This document shows, piece after piece, positions 1 to 8,473 of a stretch of DNA of 64,000 nt (positions are counted from its first letter, which is position 1; each line of letters opens with the position of its first letter). The DNA is from Bartonella sp. HY328 (GTDB taxonomy: Bacteria; Pseudomonadota; Alphaproteobacteria; Rhizobiales; Rhizobiaceae): NCBI RefSeq assembly GCF_025449335.1, contig NZ_CP104883.1, positions 2,038,501 to 2,102,500 of the forward strand, given 5' to 3'. The position numbers and the translations under genes were made by a program. The notes under the pieces were generated by a model, which saw only the letters and a program-made list of their open reading frames with translations, did no database searches and was not told the origin of the DNA.

Positions 1-65
1 TGGCTGTCTCTATATTGACGGCGCAAACGGGCATAATGGGAATCTTTAGGAGTTTTTGAGTTCAT
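1..65 (-). CDS. rlmB: Probable RlmB-type 23S rRNA 2'-O-methyltransferase, N-terminal fragment
   Basis: Only the first 21 codons lie in the window; the gene runs off the left edge. The minus-strand reading begins with ATG at 65 and gives MNSKTPKDSHYARLRRQYRD, resembling the basic N-terminus (KDxHYARLRR) of SpoU/TrmH-family guanosine 2'-O-methyltransferases of Rhizobiales. From general knowledge of these genomes, rlmB lies divergently from a tRNA-Tyr/tRNA-Gly pair, as seen here. The family call rests on about 20 residues and on context, so it is tentative. The other nearby ATG (position 72) reads into a stop after eight codons. Confidence 0.45.
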   Translation of the reverse strand, partial: MNSKTPKDSHYARLRRQYRDS

Positions 66-153
66 GAGCCATTTATAGGCGTATTTACTATCCACGGATA
101 GAACTAATTTTTCACATTTTTATATTTTTTTTCATTTTTTTTGAAATAGGCTG

Positions 154-182
154 TTGACTTCTGCTCAACTTATCGCCATAAC
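154..182 (+). promoter_or_regulatory. Candidate sigma-70 promoter for the tRNA-Tyr/tRNA-Gly transcript
   Basis: TTGACT at 154-159 and CATAAC at 177-182 are separated by 17 bases. They lie about 75 bases before the mature tRNA-Tyr, and no other strong promoter is visible between the putative rlmB start and the tRNAs. Matched by eye; not tested. Confidence 0.45.
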
Positions 183-257
183 CCACTCCGCAAGCTGCAA
201 CGAATTAAGGTTCTACAGATTGCAAAGTTAAAAGCTGGTTCAGCTAGCTTGAAAAGT

Positions 258-341
258 GGAGTGGTGCCCGAGGGGTTAAAGGGGACGGACTGTAAATCCG
301 TTGCGTAAGCTACGTTGGTTCAAATCCAACCCGCTCCACCA
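258..341 (+). tRNA. tRNA-Tyr (anticodon GTA)
   Basis: An 84-base class II tRNA with encoded CCA end. The acceptor stem GGAGTGG (258-264) pairs with CCGCTCC (331-337), with one G-U pair. The anticodon loop CTGTAAA carries GTA. A long variable arm, typical of bacterial tRNA-Tyr, precedes the T arm GGTTCAAATCC. The gene is 26 bases upstream of tRNA-Gly and probably shares its transcript. Confidence 0.97.
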
Positions 342-367
342 TTTTTCTTTAGCTGACATATTAGCTT

Positions 368-441
368 GCGGGTATAGCTCAGTGGTAGAGCAGCAGCCTT
401 CCAAGCTGAATATGCGGGTTCGATTCCCGCTACCCGCTCCA
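368..441 (+). tRNA. tRNA-Gly (anticodon TCC)
   Basis: A 74-base tRNA with encoded CCA. The acceptor stem GCGGGTA (368-374) pairs with TACCCGC (431-437), followed by discriminator T and CCA. The anticodon loop CTTCCAA gives TCC, reading GGA/GGG. The D arm (AGCTCAGTGGTAGAGC) and T arm (GGGTTCGATTCCC) are canonical. In many Rhizobiales a tuf gene follows this tRNA pair; here map follows instead. Confidence 0.97.
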
Positions 442-607
442 AATAAATTTCCCAAAAAATAGATTATCTTTAATTTCGTTGCTTTTATTTGCATCTGGCC
501 TTTTGTTCTTTGATGTAAATTATTACGTGATGCCAGCAATTGATTCTTTATAATTTAGCATATTTATTTGTTTACCTGACAATGAATGAGCATTAGGACG
601 CTAAGCT

Positions 608-632
608 AATCAAAACTTAAAAAAGTTTGATT
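608..632 (+). terminator. Weak hairpin, possible terminator of the tRNA transcript
   Basis: AATCAAA pairs with TTTGATT around an A-rich loop with a small bulge, followed by CTTTTATTTT. The gap 442-684 shows no other gene. The hairpin lies 53 bases before map, so it could also be part of the map leader. Confidence 0.3.
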
Positions 633-684
633 CTTTTATTTTAAGTTGATTCGATAAAATGCTATAAGGGCCGGAAAAACCAAC

Positions 685-1470
685 ATGCTTAAAAGAAAAA
701 AAGTTCCGATTAAGGGCGAAAAGGAAATCGCCAAAATGCGGGTTGCAGGCGCATTAACTGCCAAGGTGCTAACGGCAGTAAGCCCTTTAATAAAGGCTGG
801 AACAACTACGGCTGAAATTGATAGTTTTTGCCACAATTATATTATCAATCAGCTGCATGCTATTCCCGGCAGTCTTGGGCAATATGGCTATCCCCATACT
901 GTAAATACATCAATTAATGAAGTTGTTTGCCATGGCTGGCCAAGTGATCGAAAGCTTGTAAATGGCGATATTATTAATGTCGATGTAACTGTAAAAAAAG
1001 ATGGTTTTTATGGCGATAGCAGCGTAACCTTTATTGTAGGTGATACGAGTGAAGAAGGCCAAAAACTAATTAAAACAACTCAAGAATGTCTTTATAAAGC
1101 GATTAGATTGGTAAAACCGGGTGCAACCTTGGGTGATATTGGTGCTTGCATACAAAATCATGCAGAAAAAAACGGCTATTCAGTGGTGAGAGAGTTTTGT
1201 GGCCATGGCATTGGCAGTAAAATGCATGAAGAGCCTAACGTGCTTCACTATGGCAGTCGCGGTAAAGGATTGGTGCTACAAGAAGGTATGACCTTCACAA
1301 TTGAACCTATGATCAACCAAGGCACTGAGGATACTATAACCTTAAAGGATGGTTGGACAGTAATAACTGCTGATAACAAGCTTTCTGCCCAATTTGAGCA
1401 TACTGTACTGGTGACCCAAAAAGGCGTGGAGGTTTTAACCCTGCGTAGCGACGAAGATTTTAAAGTTTAA
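685..1470 (+). CDS. map: Type I methionine aminopeptidase
   Basis: Cytosolic metalloprotease that removes the initiator methionine from nascent proteins. The 261-residue product aligns end to end with the type I family. All five metal ligands are visible: Asp in NVDVT, Asp in GDSSVTF, His in GHGIG, Glu in FTIEPM and Glu in QFEHT. The substrate-side histidine is in EVVCHGWP. The usual motif is CHGIP, so the Ile-to-Trp change is a small oddity seen in some second copies; whether another map exists elsewhere cannot be seen. It is monocistronic, between the tRNAs and the convergent rarD. The first in-frame ATG is used, with a modest GGGCCGG upstream. Confidence 0.95.
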   Translation: MLKRKKVPIKGEKEIAKMRVAGALTAKVLTAVSPLIKAGTTTAEIDSFCHNYIINQLHAIPGSLGQYGYPHTVNTSINEVVCHGWPSDRKLVNGDIINVDVTVKKDGFYGDSSVTFIVGDTSEEGQKLIKTTQECLYKAIRLVKPGATLGDIGACIQNHAEKNGYSVVREFCGHGIGSKMHEEPNVLHYGSRGKGLVLQEGMTFTIEPMINQGTEDTITLKDGWTVITADNKLSAQFEHTVLVTQKGVEVLTLRSDEDFKV

Positions 1471-1536
1471 GTATTGGGTTATAAAAATAAAATATTCTCA
1501 TCATGTTTAAAGCTGCTCAGTTAGGTAATTACTGCT

Positions 1537-2451
1537 CTAGTTTTTTTCTTTTGCTATGAGGGCGCGATAATTAATTATCGACGAAGCGGTATAAATAATA
1601 AGGGCCAACCAAATAAGCGAAAATGCAATCAACTCAACATGGCTAAACGGTTCATCAAATAGAAAGACCGCGAATAAAAATAGAATCGTCGGTGTTATAT
1701 ATTGCATAAGCCCCAAGGTCATTAAATTTAGTGCCTTGGCGCCGGTTGCAAATAATATGAGTGGAATGGCGGTTAACGGCCCTGCCCCAATAAGCAATAA
1801 TGTATCCAATGCGCTACCATCAGCAAAATGGTCGGTGCCGCCAGCTATAAAATAGGCCTGCATGAGAACAGCCGGTATAAAAAGAATAAGGGCTTCTAAC
1901 ATAAAACCTTGTGCTGGACCTATTGGCAAAGACTTACGAAATAAAGCATAAAGGCCAAATGTAAACGGCAAAACCAGAGAAACCCATGGCAAACCACCTT
2001 TATTAATGGCAAGAATCGCAACAGCACAAACAGCCAAAACAACCGCCAGCCATTGAACAGGAGTTAAACGCTCTTTTAAAAAAATGAAGCCTAGCAAAAC
2101 ATTTAATAGCGGATTTATATAATAACCAAGGGCTGCATCAACCGCATGATTATTACCAATTGCCCAGATGTAAACACTCCAATTACAGGTAATAAGTGCC
2201 GATGTTACACATGCCATAGCAAGAATCTTGGGGCTTTTTAGTGCATTTAATAAATCACCAAATCTACCAAGATACAGCAAAATAAGTCCGGCTACGGGCA
2301 CAGACCAAATAATACGATTGGCAACCACCTCTAACACGTCAATATGCGCAACAGCTTTCATATAAAGAGGAAAAAGCCCCCAAAGGCCATAAGCACCCAA
2401 TGCCGCTAACAGGCCGCGCATATTTGATGTTTGCATCATCGCCATACCCAA
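1537..2451 (-). CDS. rarD: RarD-type EamA-family membrane transporter
   Basis: Integral inner-membrane protein of about 304 residues in the drug/metabolite transporter superfamily. It has about ten hydrophobic helices arranged as two EamA repeats. The N-terminal GLWGLFPLYMKA and the following NRIIWSVPVAG are typical of the RarD (chloramphenicol-sensitive protein) branch, and the second repeat ends in FLFDEPFSHVELIAFSLIW. The substrate is not established for the family. Several methionines crowd the N-terminus (positions 1, 3, 5, 6 and 11), so the start is uncertain by up to ten codons. The gene converges on map with 66 bases between stops and no clear terminator. Confidence 0.85.
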   Translation of the reverse strand: MGMAMMQTSNMRGLLAALGAYGLWGLFPLYMKAVAHIDVLEVVANRIIWSVPVAGLILLYLGRFGDLLNALKSPKILAMACVTSALITCNWSVYIWAIGNNHAVDAALGYYINPLLNVLLGFIFLKERLTPVQWLAVVLAVCAVAILAINKGGLPWVSLVLPFTFGLYALFRKSLPIGPAQGFMLEALILFIPAVLMQAYFIAGGTDHFADGSALDTLLLIGAGPLTAIPLILFATGAKALNLMTLGLMQYITPTILFLFAVFLFDEPFSHVELIAFSLIWLALIIYTASSIINYRALIAKEKN

Positions 2452-2612
2452 ATTATCAAAGATTTTAAGCGGTAAACTAGCCGCGCGAATAATAAGAAAC
2501 TAAAATAGCATGTTCCACTATTTTTTAACTCTTACAATAGTTATAACTCTTGGCAAGGCAAATAAAATACTCAACTTCGATTTAATATCTGTTCAACCGT
2601 TAAAGATAAAAA

Positions 2613-2639
2613 AAGCCTAGCATTCATAATGCTAGGCTT
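2613..2639 (-). terminator. Rho-independent terminator after the DUF1344 gene
   Basis: A perfect 11-bp stem (AAGCCTAGCAT / ATGCTAGGCTT) with a 5-base loop. On the minus strand it runs into a seven-T tract (plus-strand A run 2608-2614). It lies about 90 bases after the minus-strand stop at 2732. Confidence 0.85.
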
Positions 2640-2731
2640 CGCCTCACTTAACCAAAAAATACTTAAATATACGAAATACAAGCAGTTTGTCGCCGTAAAT
2701 AACTAAGCCGCAAACAGCTCAAAGACTTCAA

Positions 2732-3028
2732 TCAGTTCGCCTGTGTTTGCCCATCGGGAAGTTCTACATGCGTATTTTCTCCCTCAGGCTCGATATCAGT
2801 GACATAGCGCTTTGATCCATCTACATCGTAAAATACAGTCACTTTCATTCCCGGCTGAATGACACTAAAATCAAATTCACCAGGCAAAGCATAGCTTTTG
2901 CCATCGGTTAATTGCATCGTATTTGTGTCGGGATCAATTGCTGTAATTGTTCCTTGAGCACTATCAGCAAATGCAGAAAATGGAAAAACAACGGCAGCTA
3001 AAGCACCTAAAAATAAAAGTTTGCGCAT
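2732..3028 (-). CDS. Secreted DUF1344 family protein
   Basis: A 98-residue protein with a clear Sec signal peptide (MRKLLFLGALAAVVFPFSAF, ending Ala-Phe-Ala). The mature domain begins SAQGTITAIDPDTNTMQLTDG, matching DUF1344, a small beta-rich periplasmic family common in Rhizobiales. Its function is not known. The start at 3028 is preferred over an upstream in-frame start at 3058 because it places AAGGAA seven bases upstream and starts directly with the signal peptide. It is followed by its own terminator, so it is a single-gene unit. The 355-base gap to aroC holds no recognisable gene. Confidence 0.8.
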   Translation of the reverse strand: MRKLLFLGALAAVVFPFSAFADSAQGTITAIDPDTNTMQLTDGKSYALPGEFDFSVIQPGMKVTVFYDVDGSKRYVTDIEPEGENTHVELPDGQTQAN

Positions 3029-3058
3029 AAAAATTCCTTTTATGGGAACTCGGCCCAT

Positions 3059-3413
3059 AACTCTAGTAATTAAAACCCCCAGCCAAAATAACCAAGTCGA
3101 CCTTGAGTTACATTGCCCCGCTAACGAAAATTCTCAAATTGATAATATCAATTAAACCAACAAATAGCATCAATCTCTATAAAAATTCCTAATAACTTTA
3201 CTCATTATATAAAGCACAATCAAATGGGCTAGTGATTAAGATTATATGAAAGGCGATATTAATGCTGGATGAATTTATATAAAGCAGCTGAATGTGACGA
3301 AAGATTGTAAAAAAACATCAAATTTTGATTATATAGTGTTATCATATTTGACCAAGCCCCAAAACACCAATAAAACATCCCTATCAGAATTTTAGATGAG
3401 TTGAGCAATTATC
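3059..3413. other. Intergenic region between the DUF1344 gene and aroC
   Basis: AT-rich region between divergent genes, expected to hold both promoters. I see no convincing -35/-10 pair, RNA gene or small ORF with a ribosome binding site. Confidence 0.4.
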
Positions 3414-4502
3414 ATGTCTTTCAATACATTTGGTCATATGTTTAAAGTTACAACCTGGGGAGAAAGCCATGGTAGCGCAATTGGTTGCGTAATTGATGGC
3501 TGTCCGCCCGGCATTATATTTTCGCTTGATGACATTCAAAAAGAGCTGGACCGCCGAAAGCCTGGACAATCGCGCTTTACCACCCAACGCCGAGAAGATG
3601 ATATTGTAAAAATACTATCTGGCGTTCTAGCTGATGGTGACAACCTCATCACCACAGGTACACCCGTTTCAATGCTTATTGAAAACACTGATCAACGCTC
3701 AAAAGATTATGGCACTATCGCTAATAATTATCGGCCGGGCCACGCTGACTACACCTATGATGTTAAATATGGCATTCGTGATTATCGTGGGGGTGGCCGT
3801 TCATCTGCTCGTGAAACTGCTATGCGCGTAGCAGCAGGCGCATTAGCACGCAAAATTTTGCCAGAAGTTAAGATTCGTGGTGCCATTGTACAAATTGGTA
3901 ATCTATCAATTGATAAAAGCCGTTGGAGTTTTGACGAAATTGATAATAATCCATTTTTTTGCCCCGACCCGATGATGGTAGAGCCTTTCACCAACTATCT
4001 TGACGAGATTCGCAAAAGCGGTTCATCAATAGGTGCAGTTGTAGAAATCATTGCTGAAAATGTACCAGCTGGACTTGGTGCACCAATTTACGCCAAACTG
4101 GATCAAGATATTGCCGCTTATATGATGTCAATCAACGCAGTTAAAGGTGTTGAAATTGGTGATGGATTTGCCTCTGCAGCGCTGCGCGGTGAAGAAAATG
4201 CCGATGAAATGCGTATTGGTACTGATGGCAAGCCAATGTTTTTAGCCAATCATGCTGGCGGTATTTTAGGTGGTATTTCTAACGGGCAACCCATAATTGC
4301 TCGCTTTGCTGTTAAGCCAACCTCGTCAATGTTAACACCGACTAAATCAATTGATAAAGATGGTAATGAGGTAGATGTTATAACCAAAGGCCGTCACGAT
4401 CCATGTGTAGGAATTCGTGCTGTTCCCGTGGGCGAAGCAATGATGGCTTGCGCCCTAGCCGATCATTTTCTTCTTCATCGTGGCCAAACCGGCCGAATTT
4501 AA
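3414..4502 (+). CDS. aroC: Chorismate synthase
   Basis: Last enzyme of the shikimate pathway: it converts 5-enolpyruvylshikimate-3-phosphate to chorismate using reduced FMN. The product of 362 residues is full length. Family signatures are visible: FKVTTWGESHGSAIGCVIDG at residues 10-29, the RPGHADYTYD stretch near residue 110, YRGGGRSSARET, and the C-terminal GRHDPCVGIRAVPVGEAM. It leads an apparent aroC-ribB-xseB run, with 53 bases to ribB. Confidence 0.97.
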   Translation: MSFNTFGHMFKVTTWGESHGSAIGCVIDGCPPGIIFSLDDIQKELDRRKPGQSRFTTQRREDDIVKILSGVLADGDNLITTGTPVSMLIENTDQRSKDYGTIANNYRPGHADYTYDVKYGIRDYRGGGRSSARETAMRVAAGALARKILPEVKIRGAIVQIGNLSIDKSRWSFDEIDNNPFFCPDPMMVEPFTNYLDEIRKSGSSIGAVVEIIAENVPAGLGAPIYAKLDQDIAAYMMSINAVKGVEIGDGFASAALRGEENADEMRIGTDGKPMFLANHAGGILGGISNGQPIIARFAVKPTSSMLTPTKSIDKDGNEVDVITKGRHDPCVGIRAVPVGEAMMACALADHFLLHRGQTGRI

Positions 4503-4555
4503 AAGATCAAAAAAAAACTGAGATTTAACTTGTAGATTTATAGAAAGTCCTTCAA

Positions 4556-5671
4556 ATGAATCAAAAACAAAAACATGTGGTTGATGCCATTCGCGCTTTT
4601 GAACGCGGAGAAATGGTTGTTGTCATGGATGATAACGGCCGCGAAAATGAAGGCGATCTTATCGTAGCCGCAAGCCTTTGCACGCCAGAGCAAATGGCAT
4701 TTATCGTGCGCCACACATCTGGCATTGTTTGTGCGCCAATGCCGCATAGCGAAGCAAAACGTTTAAATCTAGCACCAATGGTTGCCGAAAATGATTCTCC
4801 CCATTCCACTGCTTTTACAGTGACTGTTGATTATCGCCACGGGACCACTACTGGTATTTCAGCCAATGACCGCACATTAACCGTACGCAACCTTGCAAAT
4901 CCCAATAGCGGTGCTGCTGATTTTGTTCGCCCTGGCCATATATTTCCATTAATCGCTCGTGAAGGCGGCGTTTTAATGCGCTCAGGCCATACAGAAGCAG
5001 CAGTTGACCTATGCCGCCTTGCCGGCTTGACGCCAATAGGAGTATTGTGTGAACTTGTTAATGATGATGGTACAGTGATGCGTGGGCCACAAGTGTCCAG
5101 CTTTGCCAAAGAGCATAATCTTCATGAAGTGACGGTAGCAGATTTGATCGCTTATCGTCAAAGACAAGAAAAGCTTGTTGACCATATTGGTGAAATAGCG
5201 GTTACCACTGCGGCAGGCCCTGCTATTGCCCACACCTATCAATTACCTTGGGAGCCTATGCAACATGTTGCAATCGTTCTTGGCGATATACGTGATGGTG
5301 AAAATGTGCCTGTACGCCTTCACCGCGAAAATGTTTTAAGCGATGTTTTTGGTACAAAAGATGAAATAACAACAATTTTGACAAAAATGATGGCAAAGGA
5401 AAAACGCGGCGTTCTTGTTTATTTGCGTGAAGGCTCAGTCGGCGTCGGTTTTGATGCCCATGACATGCGCAGCCGTGAGCTTATTCTTGAAGGCCATGAA
5501 GCCCATAGCGAAGCAGTAACCCGCGAGGATGAATGGCGACAGATCGGCCTTGGCGCGCAGATTTTAAAGGATTTGGGCATCAACTCTATTGTGCTTTATG
5601 CTTCAAAAGAACGCCATTATGTTGGCCTAGAAGGATTTGGCATCCATATTAGCCGCACAGAAATTCAATAA
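4556..5671 (+). CDS. ribB: 3,4-dihydroxy-2-butanone 4-phosphate synthase with degenerate GTP cyclohydrolase II domain
   Basis: Riboflavin pathway enzyme making the four-carbon precursor from ribulose 5-phosphate. Residues 1 to about 200 form the DHBP synthase domain, with the acidic loop DDNGRENEGDLIVAA (25-39), GHTEAAVDLCRLAG and the acid-rich metal/phosphate sites. Residues from about 205 to 371 align with GTP cyclohydrolase II but lack its zinc ligands: where the active enzyme has SEC and RCDC, this protein has REN (Asn259) and DEIT (Glu270, Thr272). The second domain therefore should not bind zinc and is probably not a cyclohydrolase. This is seen in many Alphaproteobacteria, so a separate ribA is expected elsewhere. 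Confidence 0.92.
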   Translation: MNQKQKHVVDAIRAFERGEMVVVMDDNGRENEGDLIVAASLCTPEQMAFIVRHTSGIVCAPMPHSEAKRLNLAPMVAENDSPHSTAFTVTVDYRHGTTTGISANDRTLTVRNLANPNSGAADFVRPGHIFPLIAREGGVLMRSGHTEAAVDLCRLAGLTPIGVLCELVNDDGTVMRGPQVSSFAKEHNLHEVTVADLIAYRQRQEKLVDHIGEIAVTTAAGPAIAHTYQLPWEPMQHVAIVLGDIRDGENVPVRLHRENVLSDVFGTKDEITTILTKMMAKEKRGVLVYLREGSVGVGFDAHDMRSRELILEGHEAHSEAVTREDEWRQIGLGAQILKDLGINSIVLYASKERHYVGLEGFGIHISRTEIQ

Positions 5672-5727
5672 GTCTTGGTCTGCTATAAGGCACGCAAGAT
5701 AGTTTTTAAACTTTTAGGTATATAGTA

Positions 5728-5997
5728 ATGTCAGAACAAACAGCCCCTAATCAAGACAATAGCGATGTTTCAACCATGAGCTTTGAAAAAGCTTTAAGTG
5801 AACTAGAGCATATTGTTGAAAATCTTGAACGCGGCGATGTACCGCTTGAACAATCTATCCTTATTTACGAGCGTGGGGAAGCATTAAAAAAACATTGCGA
5901 CACCTTGCTAAAAACTGCTGAAAATAAGGTTGAGAAAATTCGCCTTAACAAAAACAACGAAGCAGATGGTGTTGAACCACTTGATCAGCAAGACTAA
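5728..5997 (+). CDS. xseB: Exodeoxyribonuclease VII small subunit
   Basis: An 89-residue helical subunit that binds XseA to form exonuclease VII, which degrades single-stranded DNA to oligonucleotides. The family core FEKALSELEHIVENLERGD at residues 19-37 is followed by LEQSILIYERGEALKKHCD. The acidic, Gln-rich tail is ordinary for alphaproteobacterial forms. It lies 56 bases after ribB and ends the run with a strong hairpin directly after the stop. Confidence 0.95.
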   Translation: MSEQTAPNQDNSDVSTMSFEKALSELEHIVENLERGDVPLEQSILIYERGEALKKHCDTLLKTAENKVEKIRLNKNNEADGVEPLDQQD

Positions 5998-5998
5998 A

Positions 5999-6025
5999 AT
6001 AAAGGGCGTTTTAAACGCCCTTTAT
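5999..6025. terminator. Strong intrinsic terminator after xseB
   Basis: A 12-bp stem (ATAAAGGGCGTT / AACGCCCTTTAT) with a three-base loop, immediately followed on the plus strand by TTTTTA. It begins two bases after the xseB stop codon. The convergent pip gene ends at 6107, so it may serve both directions. Confidence 0.9.
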
Positions 6026-6106
6026 TTTTATAAAATGTTCAAGGCCAACTATATTCAGTATGGTATGACATTCTTTTACGGTAGTGCATTACTTAACTTA
6101 GGTTTA

Positions 6107-7054
6107 TTACCCAAATCGTTTTGTTGCTGCAATGAGTGCTTTTGCAATACCGGGTTCATTCACGGCATGACCTGCATCTTCAATGATGTGCAATTCAGCT
6201 TCTGGCCATTTTTGCTTCAACTGCCATGCATTGATGAAAGGCGTACACATATCATAGCGACCGTGAATGATGATTGCTGGAATATGCCGGATTTTATCAA
6301 CATCTTCTAACAACTGATCGTCTTTTTTCCAAAAACCACGATTTTGAAAGTAATGGCTTTCAATACGCGAAAAAGCAATCACAAAATCATCATTGCTAAA
6401 AGCTGCAACCTGTTCTGGATTAGGCAATAAATTAATTGCCGATCCTTCCCATTGCCCCCAAAGCTTAGCCGCAGCTAACTGCACGTTTTTATCATTACTG
6501 GTTAAGCGCCGATAATAGGCTGCAATCATATCGCCCTGCTCTTCTAATGGGATGTGATCGCGAAAGGCTTCAAAACGATCCGGGAATATAAGGCTTGCAC
6601 CACGTTGATAAAACCACTCCACCTCAAAACGACGCAGCATGAATATGCCGCGTATGATCAGCGAACTCACATAATCTGGATGGGTTTGCGCATAAGCAAG
6701 AGCAAGGGTTGAACCCCAAGAACCTCCAAACACTTGCCATTGATCAACGCCCAAATGGATACGGATTTTTTCCATATCGCCAACCAAATCCCAAGTGGTA
6801 TTTTCCCGCAATTCGGCATAGGGGGTTGATTGTCCGCAGCCGCGTTGGTCAAACAAAATGATACGATATTTTTGCGGATCATGTAAACGGCGCAAGGTCT
6901 TTGTAATACCAGTCCCCGGTCCGCCATGCAGCATAATCACTGGCTTCCCATCAGGATTACCACATTGCTCAACATAAAGACTATGAATCTTTGAAACTTT
7001 TAGCATCTCTTGATGAAAAGGTTCTATTTCAGGATAAAGACAATCAAGGCTCAT
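6107..7054 (-). CDS. pip: Proline iminopeptidase (alpha/beta hydrolase)
   Basis: Cytosolic serine peptidase removing N-terminal proline from peptides. The product of about 315 residues carries the family oxyanion motif HGGPGTG, DQRGCGQSTP, the nucleophile elbow GGSWGS, the catalytic Asp in HGRYDMCTP and the His in DAGHAVNEPG. An in-frame GTG lies two codons upstream of the ATG at 7054; the ATG is preferred. It starts 27 bases after glmU stops and is probably cotranscribed with it. Confidence 0.93.
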   Translation of the reverse strand: MSLDCLYPEIEPFHQEMLKVSKIHSLYVEQCGNPDGKPVIMLHGGPGTGITKTLRRLHDPQKYRIILFDQRGCGQSTPYAELRENTTWDLVGDMEKIRIHLGVDQWQVFGGSWGSTLALAYAQTHPDYVSSLIIRGIFMLRRFEVEWFYQRGASLIFPDRFEAFRDHIPLEEQGDMIAAYYRRLTSNDKNVQLAAAKLWGQWEGSAINLLPNPEQVAAFSNDDFVIAFSRIESHYFQNRGFWKKDDQLLEDVDKIRHIPAIIIHGRYDMCTPFINAWQLKQKWPEAELHIIEDAGHAVNEPGIAKALIAATKRFG

Positions 7055-7081
7055 AATCACATTCTCAAATAGTTGGACGCT

Positions 7082-8431
7082 TTATTTTTGCGCTTTCAAT
7101 GATGAAAAATAAGCACGCAATGACTTAGCCTTATCTTCCTTATTAACCTGTCGTGCCCTTGCCAAAGCTAAAGCATCGGATGGCACGTTATCGGTAACCA
7201 CACTGCCCGATCCAACATAAGCACCATCACCAATGACAACAGGTGCAATTAATGCACTATTTGAACCAATAAATGCGGCATCGCCAATTTTTGTTTGCCA
7301 TTTATTAAAGCCATCATAATTGCAAGTAATTGTACCCGCACCAATATTAGCGCGCGCACCAATCTCGGCATCTCCAATATAGCTAAGATGATTAACTTTA
7401 GCATCCACACCGATTTGCGCATTTTTAATTTCGCAAAAATTGCCAACGCGTGACTTTGCGCCAAGTTTTGCACCCGGTCGAAGCCGCGCGAATGGGCCAA
7501 TAGACGCTTTTTCACCAATAAATGCGCCCTCAAGATGGGAAAAGCTATGAATAATAGCTCCCGATGAAACTTCAACTTTAGGGCCAAAGACTACATTTGG
7601 CTCAATTTCGACATCTGCCGCAATTTTGGTATCAAAAGAAAAATATACGCTTTCAGGTGCCTGCATGGTAACACCATCAAGCATCATAGCTTTGCGGCAG
7701 CGTTGTTGCCAAATTTGCTCGGCTTGGCTTAGTTCCAAGCGGTTATTAATACCAATGACATTATCAAACGGAATTTCAATGGCGCGAACATCAAGGCCAG
7801 CTTTTGCTCCAAGCGCAACAATATCGGTTAAATAATATTCGCCTTTGGCATTATTATTTTCTATTTTTTCCAATAATGACAGGGCATGCTTGCCATTAAC
7901 AGCCATTAAACCACCATTGCAAAATTTTATTTTCTTTTGTTCGCTGGTTGCGTCTTTTTCTTCTATAATGGCTTGTAGTTTACCGTTTTCGATAATTAAT
8001 CGACCATAACCATGAGGTGTCTCACTATAAAAACCCATCACCACAATATCAGCACCCGCCTTAAGCTCTTGACGCGCAAGGCTTAAAGCTTCCGCTTGAA
8101 TTAATGGTGTATCACCAAATACAATCAAAACATCGTCATAATTTTTAGCCAATATTTCACGAGCCGCCAATGCAGCATGGGCTGTACCAAGCCGTTCCTT
8201 TTGCTCAAAAAAGGCTGCATTGGGCGTTAAGGTAGATACAAAATCCTGCACGTCTTGCGCGCCACGTCCCACTACAACAGCAAGCTGATTAGAGCCTGCC
8301 TTTTCCATAGCCTGAACCACATGCCCAATAAGCGGCAATCCTGCAATTTTATGCAAAACTTTTGGCAAACTGGATTTCATGCGAGTACCCTCACCCGCAC
8401 CTAAAACAACAGATAAGCAAGAACGTGACAT
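7082..8431 (-). CDS. glmU: Bifunctional UDP-GlcNAc pyrophosphorylase / glucosamine-1-phosphate N-acetyltransferase
   Basis: Makes UDP-N-acetylglucosamine for peptidoglycan and lipid A: it acetylates glucosamine 1-phosphate and then couples it to UTP. The 449-residue protein has the nucleotidyltransferase domain first (LGAGEGTRMKSSLPKVLHKI at residues 11-30) and a left-handed beta-helix acetyltransferase domain from about residue 250, with hexapeptide repeats such as IGPFARLRPGAKLG and GAGTITCNYDG. Length and both active regions are complete. It lies between ccdA (42 bases upstream) and pip on the same strand, suggesting one transcript. The glmS partner is not adjacent. Confidence 0.97.
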   Translation of the reverse strand: MSRSCLSVVLGAGEGTRMKSSLPKVLHKIAGLPLIGHVVQAMEKAGSNQLAVVVGRGAQDVQDFVSTLTPNAAFFEQKERLGTAHAALAAREILAKNYDDVLIVFGDTPLIQAEALSLARQELKAGADIVVMGFYSETPHGYGRLIIENGKLQAIIEEKDATSEQKKIKFCNGGLMAVNGKHALSLLEKIENNNAKGEYYLTDIVALGAKAGLDVRAIEIPFDNVIGINNRLELSQAEQIWQQRCRKAMMLDGVTMQAPESVYFSFDTKIAADVEIEPNVVFGPKVEVSSGAIIHSFSHLEGAFIGEKASIGPFARLRPGAKLGAKSRVGNFCEIKNAQIGVDAKVNHLSYIGDAEIGARANIGAGTITCNYDGFNKWQTKIGDAAFIGSNSALIAPVVIGDGAYVGSGSVVTDNVPSDALALARARQVNKEDKAKSLRAYFSSLKAQK

Positions 8432-8473
8432 GAAATCCTCTATATAACAATTTTAGTATGCAGTTTTACTTAC

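Noticed and set aside
276..539. 87-residue minus-strand ORF covering both tRNAs
   Set aside because: It is the reverse reading of tRNA-Tyr and tRNA-Gly, a well-known source of false proteins (segments like GSGNRTRIF and GLDLNQR).
5930..6310. 126-residue plus-strand ORF across the xseB end and pip
   Set aside because: Crosses a strong terminator and is antisense to pip, with no family similarity.
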